A stretch of 52,335 nt of DNA from an uncultured Sphingomonas sp. (GCA_946482655.1 CAMLSA010000008.1:1-52335); one strand, 5' to 3'; shown: positions 9,196 to 17,253, counted from the first letter of the stretch. Notes: generated by a model not told the origin, from the letters alone. Numbers and translations: made by a program.

Positions 9196-9957
9196 ATGGA
9201 TCTAAGCGGGATTGCCGCCATCGTGACCGGCGGCGCTTCGGGCCTGGGCAACGAGACCGCCAACATGCTGGCCGCCAAAGGCGCCAGGGTCACCATCTTC
9301 GACCTCGATGCCGAGCTTGGCGCCGCGGCGGCTGCCGACATCGATGGCCACTTCGTGGCGGTCAACGTCTCCGACGACGCGAGCGTGGCCGAGGGGATCA
9401 CGAAAGCCGAGGCGAAGCATGGCGTGGCCCGCGTCCTCGTCAACTGCGCGGGTGTCGCCACGCCGGGGCGTATCGTCGCGGCGGACGGCAACCCGCTCGC
9501 GCTAGACGCCTATCGTCAGGTGATCGAGATCAACCTGATCGGCACCTTCAACGTCCTGTCGAAGTTCGCGGCTCGATCGCTGACGATCGAACCCATCGGC
9601 GAAGAGCGCGGCGTGATCGTCAACACCGCCTCGATCGCGGCTTATGACGGCCAGATCGGCCAGGCCGCCTACGCATCGTCAAAGGCGGGCGTCGCCGGCC
9701 TGACGCTCTGCGCGGCGCGCGACCTCGCCCAGCATCGCATTCGCGTGGTGACGATCGCGCCGGGCATCTTCATGACCCCGATGATGGCCGGCCTCCCGCA
9801 GGCCGCGCAGGACTCGCTCGGTCGGCAGGTGCCGCATCCGAGCCGCCTCGGCCATCCGAGCGAATATGCCCAGCTGGTCGAGAGCATCCTCGCGAATCCG
9901 ATGCTCAACGGCGAGACGATCCGCCTCGACGGCGCGATCAGGATGGCGCCGCGGTGA
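9196..9957 (+). CDS. Short-chain dehydrogenase, 3-hydroxyacyl-CoA dehydrogenase type 2-like
   Basis: A 253-residue classical SDR. The nucleotide-binding motif TGGASGLG sits at residues 11-18, with an acidic residue after strand 2 (IFDLDAE) that favours NAD(H). The structural NCAGVATPG motif and the catalytic Ser146-Tyr159-Lys163 (NTASIAAY, YASSKAG) are all present. The overall pattern, including ASIAAYDGQIGQAAYASSKAG and PGIFMTPMM, is that of HSD17B10-like 3-hydroxyacyl-CoA or 2-methyl-3-hydroxybutyryl-CoA dehydrogenases. GGAAGGAAGG precedes the ATG. The stop overlaps the next gene's GTG start, so it is coupled to an enoyl-CoA hydratase, which supports a beta-oxidation-like role. The exact acyl substrate is unknown. 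Confidence 0.9.
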   Translation: MDLSGIAAIVTGGASGLGNETANMLAAKGARVTIFDLDAELGAAAAADIDGHFVAVNVSDDASVAEGITKAEAKHGVARVLVNCAGVATPGRIVAADGNPLALDAYRQVIEINLIGTFNVLSKFAARSLTIEPIGEERGVIVNTASIAAYDGQIGQAAYASSKAGVAGLTLCAARDLAQHRIRVVTIAPGIFMTPMMAGLPQAAQDSLGRQVPHPSRLGHPSEYAQLVESILANPMLNGETIRLDGAIRMAPR

Positions 9958-10745
9958 GCGCCGCCCCGCTCCTGTTCGATCGCGACGGCGCGGTCGCCCG
10001 GCTCACGCTCAACCGTCCCGACGCGGCAAACGCGCTGGACGCGGCGCTCAGCAACGCGTTGGCCGAGGCAGCGATCGAGTGCGACGCTAATTCCGACATA
10101 CGTTGCGTGGTTCTGACCGGTACTGGCCGGATGTTTTGCGCGGGTGGCGATATTGGCTTCATGGCCGCCTCGGGCGACAGAGTGGGGGACGTCGTCGGTC
10201 AGCTGGCCAGCACGGTCCACTTGGCGATGACGCGCTTTGCCCGGATGAACAAGCCGCTGATCAACCTGATCAACGGCCCCGCCGCGGGCGCCGGCTTCGG
10301 CCTCGCGCTGTCAGGCGACATCGTCCTCGCCGCCCGTTCGGCGAAGTTCCAGGCGGCCTATGGCGCGCTCGGCGTCTCGCCCGATGGCGGACTGACCTGG
10401 CTACTGCCGCGCCTCGTCGGCCTGCGCCGCGCGCAGGAAATCATCATCGCCAACCGCAGCGTGGAGGCCGAGGAGGCCGAGGCAATCGGCATGATCACAC
10501 GTGCGATCGACGATGACCAGCTGGCGGAGGAGGGCGCCAGAATGGCCGCGACCCTGGCCAGCGGCGCGATCGGGGCGATCGGCAACATGCGCGCGCAACT
10601 CCTCGCCACATTCCAGAACAGCTGGGAAACCCAGCTCGAGATCGAAGCCCGCGGCATCGCCGCGACGATCGCAGGGGCCGATGGCAAGGAGGGCGTGGCC
10701 GCCTTCCTAGCCAAGCGCAAACCCGATTTCACAGGTGGCAAGTGA
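9954..10745 (+). CDS. Enoyl-CoA hydratase/isomerase family protein
   Basis: A 263-residue crotonase-fold protein that would hydrate or isomerise a CoA thioester. The oxyanion-hole pieces are GRMFCAGGDIGFM (residues about 59-71) and NGPAAGAGFGLALSGDI (about 108-124). At the usual second catalytic position the sequence is GVSPDGGLTWLLPR, with Asp in place of the hydratase glutamate, so an isomerase-type reaction is as likely as hydration. It starts with GTG overlapping the dehydrogenase stop (GTGA). It converges on the MDR oxidoreductase 36 bases away. Probable step in the same CoA-ester pathway as the preceding SDR. Confidence 0.88.
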   Translation: MSAAPLLFDRDGAVARLTLNRPDAANALDAALSNALAEAAIECDANSDIRCVVLTGTGRMFCAGGDIGFMAASGDRVGDVVGQLASTVHLAMTRFARMNKPLINLINGPAAGAGFGLALSGDIVLAARSAKFQAAYGALGVSPDGGLTWLLPRLVGLRRAQEIIIANRSVEAEEAEAIGMITRAIDDDQLAEEGARMAATLASGAIGAIGNMRAQLLATFQNSWETQLEIEARGIAATIAGADGKEGVAAFLAKRKPDFTGGK

Positions 10746-10781
10746 CCTCGAGCACTCGAACGCCGAACTGATCGGCGGCGA

Positions 10782-11870
10782 TCAAGACAGCGGCGCGAAG
10801 ACTGTGGGGCCGTCTGCCCGGCGCTGGCCCGCGTCTTCGTCGGCCAGCTTGACGACGAGCGTCCCGCTGTTCGCGCCCTTGAACAGATCCGGAAAGATTT
10901 CGGGCAGATTTTCCAAACCGGTGCGGACGTCCTCACGATGCTTGATGAGCCCCTGTCCTACCCACTCGCGCAACCGCGCGACGGCGTCCGGGATTTCGGA
11001 TGCCCATGTCTGGGCGACGAACCCTTCCATGCGCAATGCGCCATGAACCATGCGCATGAAATTGTCGGGCCCGCGCATCCGCCCGGTGCCGGTATAGCCG
11101 GAGATCATGCCGCACAGGACGATCCGGCCATGCGGTGCCATATTGTCGAAGCCCGCCTGCAGCATGTCCCCGCCGACATTGTCGAAGAAGATGTCGATGC
11201 GGTCGCCCGCCAGCTCCCGCAGCCGGGCGGATACGTCCTCAGCCTTGTAGTCGATCACGGCATCCAGGCCGCACGCTTGGCTGAGCCAGTCGCATTTTTC
11301 GCGGCCGCCGGCGATACCGATCACACGGCAGCCCATGATCTTGCCGATCTGCGCCGCTGCGGAACCCGCCGATCCGGCTGCGCCGGATACCAGGAGCGTC
11401 TCGCCCGGTCGAGGGCGGCCGATCTTTGTCAGCCCAAAATAGGCGGCAACTTGGTTCATGCCGAAGACGGCGAGGGCTTCCAGCGGCGAAACCCCATCGG
11501 GATAGGGGATGATCGGAATGAAAAGATTGTCGACGTCGAGCACCGTATAGTCCGACCACCCACCGATTACGAAGGCGAGCATCCCCTCCGGATAGCGCGC
11601 GTCGCTTGAGGCGACGACGCGGCTCGCGGTCGGCGCGAAAATAGTGTCGCCAAGCTGAAGCGGTGGATGGAAGTTGATGTTCGCATTCATCCAGTTACGC
11701 TGGTCGGGTGCGCAGATCGTATAGAGATTGCGGACCACGATCTCGCTCGGGCGAAGACCCGCGGTATCGATGATCTCCTCCCGAAACGCGAAATCGGCCT
11801 GTCGGGGCGTGCCATCGGGGCGGCTCGCCAGAATCCATTTGCGATTTCGAAAGGACCGGGGTGCAGACAT
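10782..11870 (-). CDS. NADP-dependent oxidoreductase, MDR family (CurA/LTB4DH-like)
   Basis: A 362-residue medium-chain dehydrogenase/reductase without zinc ligands. The N-terminal half carries the CurA/prostaglandin-reductase pattern (KWILASRPDGTP, QRNWMNAN). The cofactor site is ETLLVSGAAGSAGSAAAQIGKI (about 158-179, an AAGxxGxxxxQ Rossmann motif), followed by DYKAEDV and the family signature FDNVGGDMLQAGF. Members reduce the C=C bond of enones with NADPH. The start at 11870 fits the family N terminus (MSAPRSFRNRKWIL). It is divergent from the hydrolase at 12218, and the pair probably shares a control region. The substrate is unknown; an enone from the local catabolic pathway is a reasonable guess. 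Confidence 0.88.
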   Translation of the reverse strand: MSAPRSFRNRKWILASRPDGTPRQADFAFREEIIDTAGLRPSEIVVRNLYTICAPDQRNWMNANINFHPPLQLGDTIFAPTASRVVASSDARYPEGMLAFVIGGWSDYTVLDVDNLFIPIIPYPDGVSPLEALAVFGMNQVAAYFGLTKIGRPRPGETLLVSGAAGSAGSAAAQIGKIMGCRVIGIAGGREKCDWLSQACGLDAVIDYKAEDVSARLRELAGDRIDIFFDNVGGDMLQAGFDNMAPHGRIVLCGMISGYTGTGRMRGPDNFMRMVHGALRMEGFVAQTWASEIPDAVARLREWVGQGLIKHREDVRTGLENLPEIFPDLFKGANSGTLVVKLADEDAGQRRADGPTVFAPLS

Positions 11871-12217
11871 CGGTATCTCCAAGCAAGGCGGGGCGGATGC
11901 GCGTGGAAGAGGCGCGACGTGCGGACTATATTTGGCTGTCGAGGCATGGCAACCCGCGGTGCGGCAATTGCTCTCCCGTGTGATCTTTGACGTTCGCGCC
12001 GGCTTGTGCCGCATCATATTGTTAGGCACAACCGGGTCGCAAAGACGATTTATGCCGGAGAGGAAGACCGACCTGAATGAAGGGGCGTTCTGGACGATTG
12101 AGCCCCCCGGTCCGGCTGCGACCCCGGCGCGAATCCGCCGCATGCGTCCCGAAGTAAAGTCGCCCAGAGTGTGGGCGAGCATCCAGGTGCACAACCTGAA
12201 CAGGAGAGGATAAATTG
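11871..12217. promoter_or_regulatory. Divergent control region with inverted repeat
   Basis: A 347-base region between the MDR oxidoreductase (minus) and the hydrolase (plus). It contains a perfect 7-bp inverted repeat, TTGTGCC (12004-12010) and GGCACAA (12025-12031), with an AT-rich 14-bp spacer. This is a plausible site for a dimeric regulator of both genes. No regulator gene lies next to it. Confidence 0.4.
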
Positions 12218-13162
12218 ATGGCCGAGCAGGTAAGCTTCACGGTGGACGGCGTCGAGATTCAGGCGGATCTCTACTTGCCACCCGATCTGGCGCCCGGCGA
12301 GCGAAGGCCGGCAATCGTGGTTGGCCATGGCTTTAGCGGCGTCAAGGAGATGCTGGTGCCGCAAGGGGAGTTCTTCTCCAGGGCAGGCTATGTGGTGCTG
12401 GCCCTCGACTATCGCAGCTTCGGCCTGAGCGGCGGAGAGGTTCGCGGCGAACTGTTCCCAGAACGACAGATGGATGATTTCAGCGCAGGGATCACCTTTC
12501 TGCAGGGTCGCGATGAGGTCGAGGCGGATCGCATCGCGATCTGGGGCACCAGCTTCGCCGGATTGATCGTGCTGGGCGTCGGCGCTCGCGACCGGCGGGC
12601 GCGGGTCGTCATCACCCAGGTGCCGATCGTCGACGGCCGTGCATGGATGACTTGGCTGCGCACGCCTGAGCAATGGGAGATGTTGCTGGACGCGATCGAC
12701 GAGGACCGCGCACGCCGGCTTCGCGGCGAGCCCAGCGCGCGCATACCCGTGATGGCGCCGTTCAGCGATCCCGGAGTGATCGCCATGCCTACCTCGCAAG
12801 ACGTCGTGAAATTCGCCAGCATGAACCCACCGACCTGGCGCAACGAAATCACGATCGAATCCATGGAGAAGATCATCCAGTATAGCGCCATCCCCACGAT
12901 TCACCGGATTTCCCCTCGGCCGCTCTGTATCATCATGAACACGGGCTATGAGGTGCTGCATCCGGTCGAGCAGGTGATCGAAGCCTATTCCGCTGCGGCC
13001 GAACCGAAGAAGCTGGTTCTGCTGCCCTACGATCAGCTCGGCTTCTACGCGGAGGCAGGCCAGGACGCTGCGCTGGCTGCCGCGCTGGATTTCCTGACGG
13101 AAACGCTGCCCGTTGGCAGGAACATCGGCGGCAAGGTGCCTCGCTCGCGCTTCGCCAGCTGA
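12218..13162 (+). CDS. Alpha/beta hydrolase (dienelactone-hydrolase / X-Pro peptidase-like)
   Basis: A 314-residue cytoplasmic alpha/beta hydrolase. After an N-terminal beta strand pair (VSFTVDGVEIQADLYLP), the oxyanion region is IVVGHGFSGVKEM and the nucleophile elbow is GTSFAG (about residues 110-115). The usual acid/histidine region is near the C terminus (LLPYDQLGFYAEAG), where I see no clear catalytic histidine. AGGAGAGGA lies upstream of the ATG at 12218. The family acts on esters, lactones or amides. It is divergent from the NADP oxidoreductase and follows the receptor/SDR/hydratase block, so it may act on the imported compound. A 28-base hairpin follows the stop. Confidence 0.82.
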   Translation: MAEQVSFTVDGVEIQADLYLPPDLAPGERRPAIVVGHGFSGVKEMLVPQGEFFSRAGYVVLALDYRSFGLSGGEVRGELFPERQMDDFSAGITFLQGRDEVEADRIAIWGTSFAGLIVLGVGARDRRARVVITQVPIVDGRAWMTWLRTPEQWEMLLDAIDEDRARRLRGEPSARIPVMAPFSDPGVIAMPTSQDVVKFASMNPPTWRNEITIESMEKIIQYSAIPTIHRISPRPLCIIMNTGYEVLHPVEQVIEAYSAAAEPKKLVLLPYDQLGFYAEAGQDAALAAALDFLTETLPVGRNIGGKVPRSRFAS

Positions 13163-13169
13163 AGGCCGG

Positions 13170-13197
13170 TGGGGCGACTTGGCGACAAGCGCCCCAT
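13170..13197. terminator. Candidate bidirectional terminator hairpin
   Basis: TGGGGCG (13170-13176) pairs with CGCCCCA (13190-13196) across a 13-base loop, between the convergent ends of the hydrolase and mucR genes. There is no long T run, so Rho-independent activity is only plausible. Confidence 0.4.
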
Positions 13198-13229
13198 CAC
13201 ATCATGTCCCGATGCCCAGGGGGAGTGTC

Positions 13230-13706
13230 TCAGGACAGCTTTAGCTTGCGTGTACGCCTTGTCTTGGTTTTCGCCGGAGCCGGATCGGGTGTCGCCGGGG
13301 CGGGCGGGCTCGGTTTTCGCCCCAACCCGATCTTGTGAGCCAGACTGCGCCGCTGTTCAGCATAGTTTGGTGCAACCATCGGGTAATCCGCGGGCAGCTT
13401 CCACTTGGCGCGATAGTCGTCCGGCGTCATGCCATAAGTCGTATTCAAATGCCGTTTGAGCATCTTGAGCTTTTTGCCATCCTCTAGGCAGACGAGGTAG
13501 TCGGGCTTCACCGAACTGCGGATCGATACGGCGGGCTGTTGCTCGATGAGGGGCGCCTCGGCGGGTCTTCCGAGACCTGCGAGGGCCGCATAGACCTTCG
13601 AGATCACGCTTGGCAGATCGCCTACCGCTACCTGGTTGTTCTCGACATGCGCGCTGACAATATCCGCCGTCAGCGTGATCAGGGTCTCGTTGGGTCCCAG
13701 CGACAT
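13230..13706 (-). CDS. Ros/MucR family transcriptional regulator
   Basis: A 158-residue zinc-finger regulator. The N-terminal region (ETLITLTADIVSAHVENN, VGDLPSVISKVYAAL) and the finger CLEDGKKLKMLKRHLNT, followed by MTPDDYRAKWKLPADYPMVAPNYAEQRR, are diagnostic of Ros/MucR. The second zinc ligand is Asp (C-x2-D) instead of Cys, a variant known in this family. The C-terminal tail is basic and proline/alanine-rich. Family members control exopolysaccharide, motility and cell-cycle genes. I place the start at 13706 (GGAG nine bases upstream, family-typical N terminus); in-frame starts at 13721, 13739 and 13763 also exist. It lies downstream of the aldo/keto reductase on the same strand, with a 184-base gap. 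Confidence 0.9.
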   Translation of the reverse strand: MSLGPNETLITLTADIVSAHVENNQVAVGDLPSVISKVYAALAGLGRPAEAPLIEQQPAVSIRSSVKPDYLVCLEDGKKLKMLKRHLNTTYGMTPDDYRAKWKLPADYPMVAPNYAEQRRSLAHKIGLGRKPSPPAPATPDPAPAKTKTRRTRKLKLS

Positions 13707-13889
13707 ATTTGAGTGCTCCATGTTTCCATTTTGGGCCATGTCGAACAAATGGGCCCAATTCAACCATAGAATAAGCCTCTTTCCTCCGAATCACGGAAAA
13801 TAGGGGTAGCCATGTTCTGATTCGCCGCCCACGCGGCGCCCGAAGGGGCACAGGCCGCGGACACTTCGAACCCGCGTCGGAAACCGATG

Positions 13890-14876
13890 TCAGCCGTCCA
13901 GCTCACCCTGGCTGACGGGGTGAGGGAGATACGCCATCTCCAGCTTCGCGATTTCCTCCGCGGTCAACTGGATGTCCAGAGCCGCGATCGCGTCGTCGAG
14001 ATGCGCGGAGGTCCGGGCGCCGACGATGGGCGCGGAGACGGCCGGCTTCTGCATCAGCCATGCCAGAGCAATCTGGGCGCGCGGCACACCGCGCGCCTTG
14101 GCAACCAGCGCGACGGCATCGATCACATCCCTGTCGCTGCTCTCATAGGCGTACAGAGTCCTGCCGAACGGGTCGTTGGACGACCTGTCCGTCCGCACGT
14201 TCCAGTCCCGTGTCAACCGGCCGCGCGCCAGCGGGCTCCACGGAATGACGCCGATCCCCTGATCGGCGCACAGCGGCAGCATCTCGCGTTCTTCTTCCCG
14301 GTTGAGAAGGTTGTAGTGGTTCTGCATCGAGACGAACTTCGACCAGCCATTCCGTTCCTGAAGGTGAAGGGCCTTGCCGAACTCCCAGCCGTACATGGAC
14401 GACGCGCCGAGATAGCGAACTTTCCCCGCTCGTACGATGTCGTCGAGTGCTTCGAGGGTTTCCTCCATCGGAGTCGAGTGATCGAGACGATGGACTTGAT
14501 AGAGATCGATATAGTCGACGCCGAGCCGTTTCAGGCTGTGATCCACCTCGGTGAAGATCGCCTTACGCGAAAGCCCTCTCCCGTTGGGGCCGGGACGCAT
14601 CTGGTTCCAGACCTTGGTGGCGATGACGACTTCGTCCCGATCGGCAAACTCGGCGAGCGCGCGGCCCAATATCTCCTCGCTCCCGCCGAGCGAGTACACA
14701 TTGGCGGTATCGAAAAAGGTAACGCCGGATTCGATCGCCTGGCGCAGTACCGGGCGGCTATCCTCCTCAGGCAGGCTCCAAGAAGGATAGCCTCGCCCCG
14801 GTTCCCCGAACGTCATGCAGCCCAGGCAGATCGCCGAGATGTCGAGGCCCGTATTGCCGAGTTTCTTGTACTTCAT
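13890..14876 (-). CDS. Aldo/keto reductase
   Basis: A 328-residue NADPH-dependent TIM-barrel reductase. It starts MKYKKLGNTGLDISAICLGCM. The catalytic tetrad is visible: Asp56 and Tyr61 (FFDTANVYS), Lys88 (VVIATKVW) and His in DLYQVHRLDHST. NADPH-binding parts IPWSPLARGRLT and IVGARTSAHLDDAI are typical of the YajO/AKR12-14 type enzymes. It reduces aldehydes or ketones to alcohols; the substrate is unknown. No partner gene is coupled to it. The spacer to the divergent PRC-barrel gene contains a strong inverted repeat. Confidence 0.9.
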   Translation of the reverse strand: MKYKKLGNTGLDISAICLGCMTFGEPGRGYPSWSLPEEDSRPVLRQAIESGVTFFDTANVYSLGGSEEILGRALAEFADRDEVVIATKVWNQMRPGPNGRGLSRKAIFTEVDHSLKRLGVDYIDLYQVHRLDHSTPMEETLEALDDIVRAGKVRYLGASSMYGWEFGKALHLQERNGWSKFVSMQNHYNLLNREEEREMLPLCADQGIGVIPWSPLARGRLTRDWNVRTDRSSNDPFGRTLYAYESSDRDVIDAVALVAKARGVPRAQIALAWLMQKPAVSAPIVGARTSAHLDDAIAALDIQLTAEEIAKLEMAYLPHPVSQGELDG

Positions 14877-14950
14877 TCAGGATGACCTCCGTTGCCCGCG
14901 TTCCTGCTCCTTGTCTACGCTCCCGTCTCCCGGGATTACAATGATGGCGT

Positions 14951-14977
14951 GGGCAGCCCGGAACAGACGGGCTGCCC
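14951..14977. other. Perfect 10-bp inverted repeat in a divergent spacer
   Basis: GGGCAGCCCG (14951-14960) and CGGGCTGCCC (14968-14977) flank a 7-base loop GAACAGA, followed by GGATTTG. It looks like a terminator stem, yet it sits between two divergent genes where no annotated transcript should end. It could be an operator, the end of a small RNA, or an upstream terminator insulating the PRC-barrel gene. Confidence 0.5.
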
Positions 14978-15109
14978 GGATTTGATTCGGACGGCACGTC
15001 GAATGTCCCAGGCCGGCGGTTGGAACGAACGGCGGCGCCTATGGTTGAATGTCTGGTCATGGCGCAGCGGATCAACCATGTTTGATACGCGATGACAGGA
15101 GAATCGATC

Positions 15110-15511
15110 ATGAATCAGGCAATGTCGGAGACGGTGGTCGAACGCGACCATAAGCTCATTCTCGGCAGCCGGGTGGAAGGAACGCCGGTCTTCAACAAGA
15201 GCGGCGAGACGATTGGCCATATCGACGATCTTTCGATCGAGCGGGTCAGCGGCAAGGTCGTTTATGCGATCATGTCGTTCGGAGGATTTCTCGGCATCGG
15301 CGAAAAATTCCATCCGATCCCGTGGTCGCTGCTCGACTATGACGTTGAGCGGGGAGGCTATGTCGTGCCGCTCGACAAGGCGGAGCTGAGCAAGGCGCCG
15401 CACTATGAGCGCGACGAGCTGGTGGCGCTGGGTGGGCCCAGTCACCAGCGCTATGGCGAGCGCATCTACGAGTATTACGGCGCCTATGGACCGCTGCCGC
15501 CATATTTGTGA
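15110..15511 (+). CDS. PRC-barrel domain protein
   Basis: A 133-residue cytoplasmic protein with one PRC-barrel domain: LGSRVEGTPVFNKSGETIGHIDDLSIERVSGKVVYAIMSFGGFLGIGEKFHPIPWSLL (about 18-80). PRC barrels occur in the photosynthetic reaction centre H subunit, RimM and many stress-associated bacterial proteins, and mediate protein or RNA contacts. AGGAG precedes the ATG at 15110, which I prefer to an ATG six codons upstream. Its last 28 bases overlap the 3' end of the convergent aquaporin gene. The role is unknown; such proteins are often stress-induced in sphingomonads. Confidence 0.85.
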   Translation: MNQAMSETVVERDHKLILGSRVEGTPVFNKSGETIGHIDDLSIERVSGKVVYAIMSFGGFLGIGEKFHPIPWSLLDYDVERGGYVVPLDKAELSKAPHYERDELVALGGPSHQRYGERIYEYYGAYGPLPPYL

Positions 15512-16158
15512 TCGAACAGCCATCCGAACAGGGCTGTGCCCAGCAGCGCGCCGGCGAGCTGACCGACAATGAAGAGGGGGACCGACGCCGGAGCAATACC
15601 GGCGAAGCTGTTCGACAGGCTGCGCGCAATCGTCACCGCCGGATTTGCGAATGATGTCGAGGCGGTGAACCAATAAGCGGAGGTGATGTAGAGGCCCACC
15701 GCCACAGGCGTGAATTCGGGCCGGCTCCGGCGGATGGCGACGATGGTGCCGATCAGCCCGAAGGTCGCGACCAGCTCGGACAGGCCCTGAGCGGGTCCGT
15801 TGCGCAACTTTGAAGAGACCTGGAGCAGCGGCTCCGCGAACATGGCGTGGGCCAGCCATACCCCGGCGATCGCGCCGAGGATCTGCGCCGCCACGAATGC
15901 GATGCCCGGGATCAGGTCGGTTTCGCGGCGTATCGTCATGACCAATGTGACGGCGGGATTGAAATGCGCGCCCGAAATGGGCCCGAACATATGTATCAGC
16001 ACGACCAGACCCGCGCCGGTCGCGATCGTGTTGCCGAGCAGCGCGATGGCATCGTTGCCGCCGGCAAGCCGCTGGCCCATGATTCCCGAGCCGACCACCA
16101 CCGCGAGCAGCAACGCCGTTCCGAGGAACTCCGCGACGATCGGACGGAGCAGCGTCAT
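15484..16158 (-). CDS. MIP/aquaglyceroporin of the arsenic operon (AqpS-like)
   Basis: A 224-residue membrane channel with six hydrophobic segments and both NPA half-helices: HFNPAVTLVM (about 66-75) and FANPAVTIARSL (about 169-180). Its ATG overlaps the arsC stop (ATGA), so it is the third gene of arsR-arsC-aqp. In rhizobia AqpS replaces ArsB: arsenate is reduced to arsenite, which leaves through the channel down its gradient. That gene order argues for the same role here, and no arsB or acr3 is seen nearby. The 3' end overlaps the convergent PRC-barrel gene by 28 bases, giving antisense 3' ends. Confidence 0.9.
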   Translation of the reverse strand: MTLLRPIVAEFLGTALLLAVVVGSGIMGQRLAGGNDAIALLGNTIATGAGLVVLIHMFGPISGAHFNPAVTLVMTIRRETDLIPGIAFVAAQILGAIAGVWLAHAMFAEPLLQVSSKLRNGPAQGLSELVATFGLIGTIVAIRRSRPEFTPVAVGLYITSAYWFTASTSFANPAVTIARSLSNSFAGIAPASVPLFIVGQLAGALLGTALFGWLFDHKYGGSGP

Positions 16159-16667
16159 GCGTCGGCGGGAGTATCGCGGGTGGTGCCGATCCTGTCCATA
16201 TGCTGCTGGAGCGCTAGCCGGTCGAGTTCCTGGATCGGCAGATTGACGAACAGGCTGATCCGATTGCTGAGCTGGCGGTAGGCATCGGCGAAGGCGAGCG
16301 CGACGAGCGCCTCGTCACCCTCGACGGCGGCGGGGTCGGCCACGCCCCAATGCGCCTTGAGCGGCTGGCCCGGCCAGATCGGACAGACCTCGCCCGCTGC
16401 ATTGTCGCAGACGGTGATGATGAAATCGAAATGGGGAGCGTCCGGCCCCGCGAACTCGTCCCAGCTCTTCGAACGGAGATGGTCGGTTTTGTAGTTCAGG
16501 TGCTGCAGCAGGCTGATCGCATGGGGATTGATCTCGCCCTTGGGGAAGGAGCCGGCTGAATAGGCGACGAATTTTCCCGCACCTTCGCGGTTCATGATCG
16601 ATTCCGCGAGGATCGAGCGGGCGGTGTTGCCGGTGCAGAGGAAGAGGACATTGTAGGGGCGGTCCAT
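16155..16667 (-). CDS. arsC: Arsenate reductase, thioredoxin-coupled (LMW-PTP fold)
   Basis: A 170-residue protein of the low-molecular-weight phosphatase-like ArsC type. The P-loop with nucleophilic cysteine is FLCTGNTARS (Cys11), and the resolving cysteines are in ITVCDNAAGEVCP, the C-x7-C pair of thioredoxin-linked ArsC. It reduces arsenate to arsenite in the cytoplasm. I choose the start at 16667 (CGGAG six bases upstream); an in-frame ATG at 16685 directly abuts the arsR stop. It is coupled downstream to the aquaglyceroporin. Confidence 0.9.
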   Translation of the reverse strand: MDRPYNVLFLCTGNTARSILAESIMNREGAGKFVAYSAGSFPKGEINPHAISLLQHLNYKTDHLRSKSWDEFAGPDAPHFDFIITVCDNAAGEVCPIWPGQPLKAHWGVADPAAVEGDEALVALAFADAYRQLSNRISLFVNLPIQELDRLALQQHMDRIGTTRDTPADA

Positions 16668-16685
16668 GACAGGCTCCGTTTTCAT

Positions 16686-17027
16686 TCAGGGGCAGCAGGT
16701 CGGCTCACTGGCCGCTTCGACCAGCGCGCCGCAGATTTCAGGATGCCCGGCGCAGCAGTCGGCGACCAGGAAACCCAACAGGGCGCGCATGCCGTCATAA
16801 TCGGCCGAATATATGACAGATCGACCATCACGCCGTGACCGGATCAGCCCGGCATGGCCGAGAATGGTCAAATGCGTCGACAGCGTGTTGGGCAGGACGC
16901 CGACCTCGCGCGCGATTTCGCCCGCAGGCATGCCACCGGCACCCGCGCGGACGAGAAGGCGGAATACCGCCAGGCGGTGCCCATGCGCAAGCGCCGAGAG
17001 GGTTTCGACGGCAGCGGGCAACTCCAT
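16686..17027 (-). CDS. arsR: ArsR-family arsenical repressor
   Basis: A 113-residue winged-helix repressor: ETLSALAHGHRLAVFRLLVRAG, then the recognition helix region GVLPNTLSTHLTILGHAGLIRSRRDGRSVIYS. Cysteines cluster at the C terminus (DCCAGHPEIC and CCP), like the A. ferrooxidans-type ArsR that binds arsenite there rather than in the DNA-binding helix. The frame stays open to 17198, but that would put the inverted repeat at 17120-17157 inside the gene, and residue similarity begins at MELPAAVETLSALAHG. I therefore start at 17027; the Shine-Dalgarno is weak. It is the first gene of arsR-arsC-aqp and probably autoregulates. Confidence 0.85.
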   Translation of the reverse strand: MELPAAVETLSALAHGHRLAVFRLLVRAGAGGMPAGEIAREVGVLPNTLSTHLTILGHAGLIRSRRDGRSVIYSADYDGMRALLGFLVADCCAGHPEICGALVEAASEPTCCP

Positions 17028-17119
17028 CAGGAGCACGCCGACTTCGGCACTGCGGCCCGCGCGCGGCAGCCGAGACGCGGCAGACCGACATGGAGATGGT
17101 GGCGTTTCATCGATCACTC

Positions 17120-17157
17120 CGATTCGATATTTCGATAAACAGCGAATAATCGAATCG
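17120..17157. promoter_or_regulatory. Candidate ArsR operator
   Basis: A perfect 8-bp inverted repeat, CGATTCGA (17120-17127) and TCGAATCG (17150-17157), encloses an AT-rich core that contains a further TTTCGAT motif. It lies about 95 bases upstream of the arsR start, where an arsenite-responsive operator would be. It also lies in front of the divergent 2-hydroxyacid dehydrogenase. Confidence 0.55.
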
Positions 17158-17253
17158 TGGGAAGATGCCAGCCTTTCATACACGGACAAAATCGGCATGC
17201 TGTCGTCGGACGCGGTATAGGACGCGGTAGCGGAGAGGCGGGAGCGTCGGACA

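Noticed and set aside
13357..13851. Alternative minus-strand frame beginning at an ATG with a fair ribosome site upstream of mucR
   Set aside because: The peptide is unrelated to anything and overlaps the MucR frame, whose zinc-finger signature is unmistakable. The ATG might serve as a short leader, but there is no evidence.
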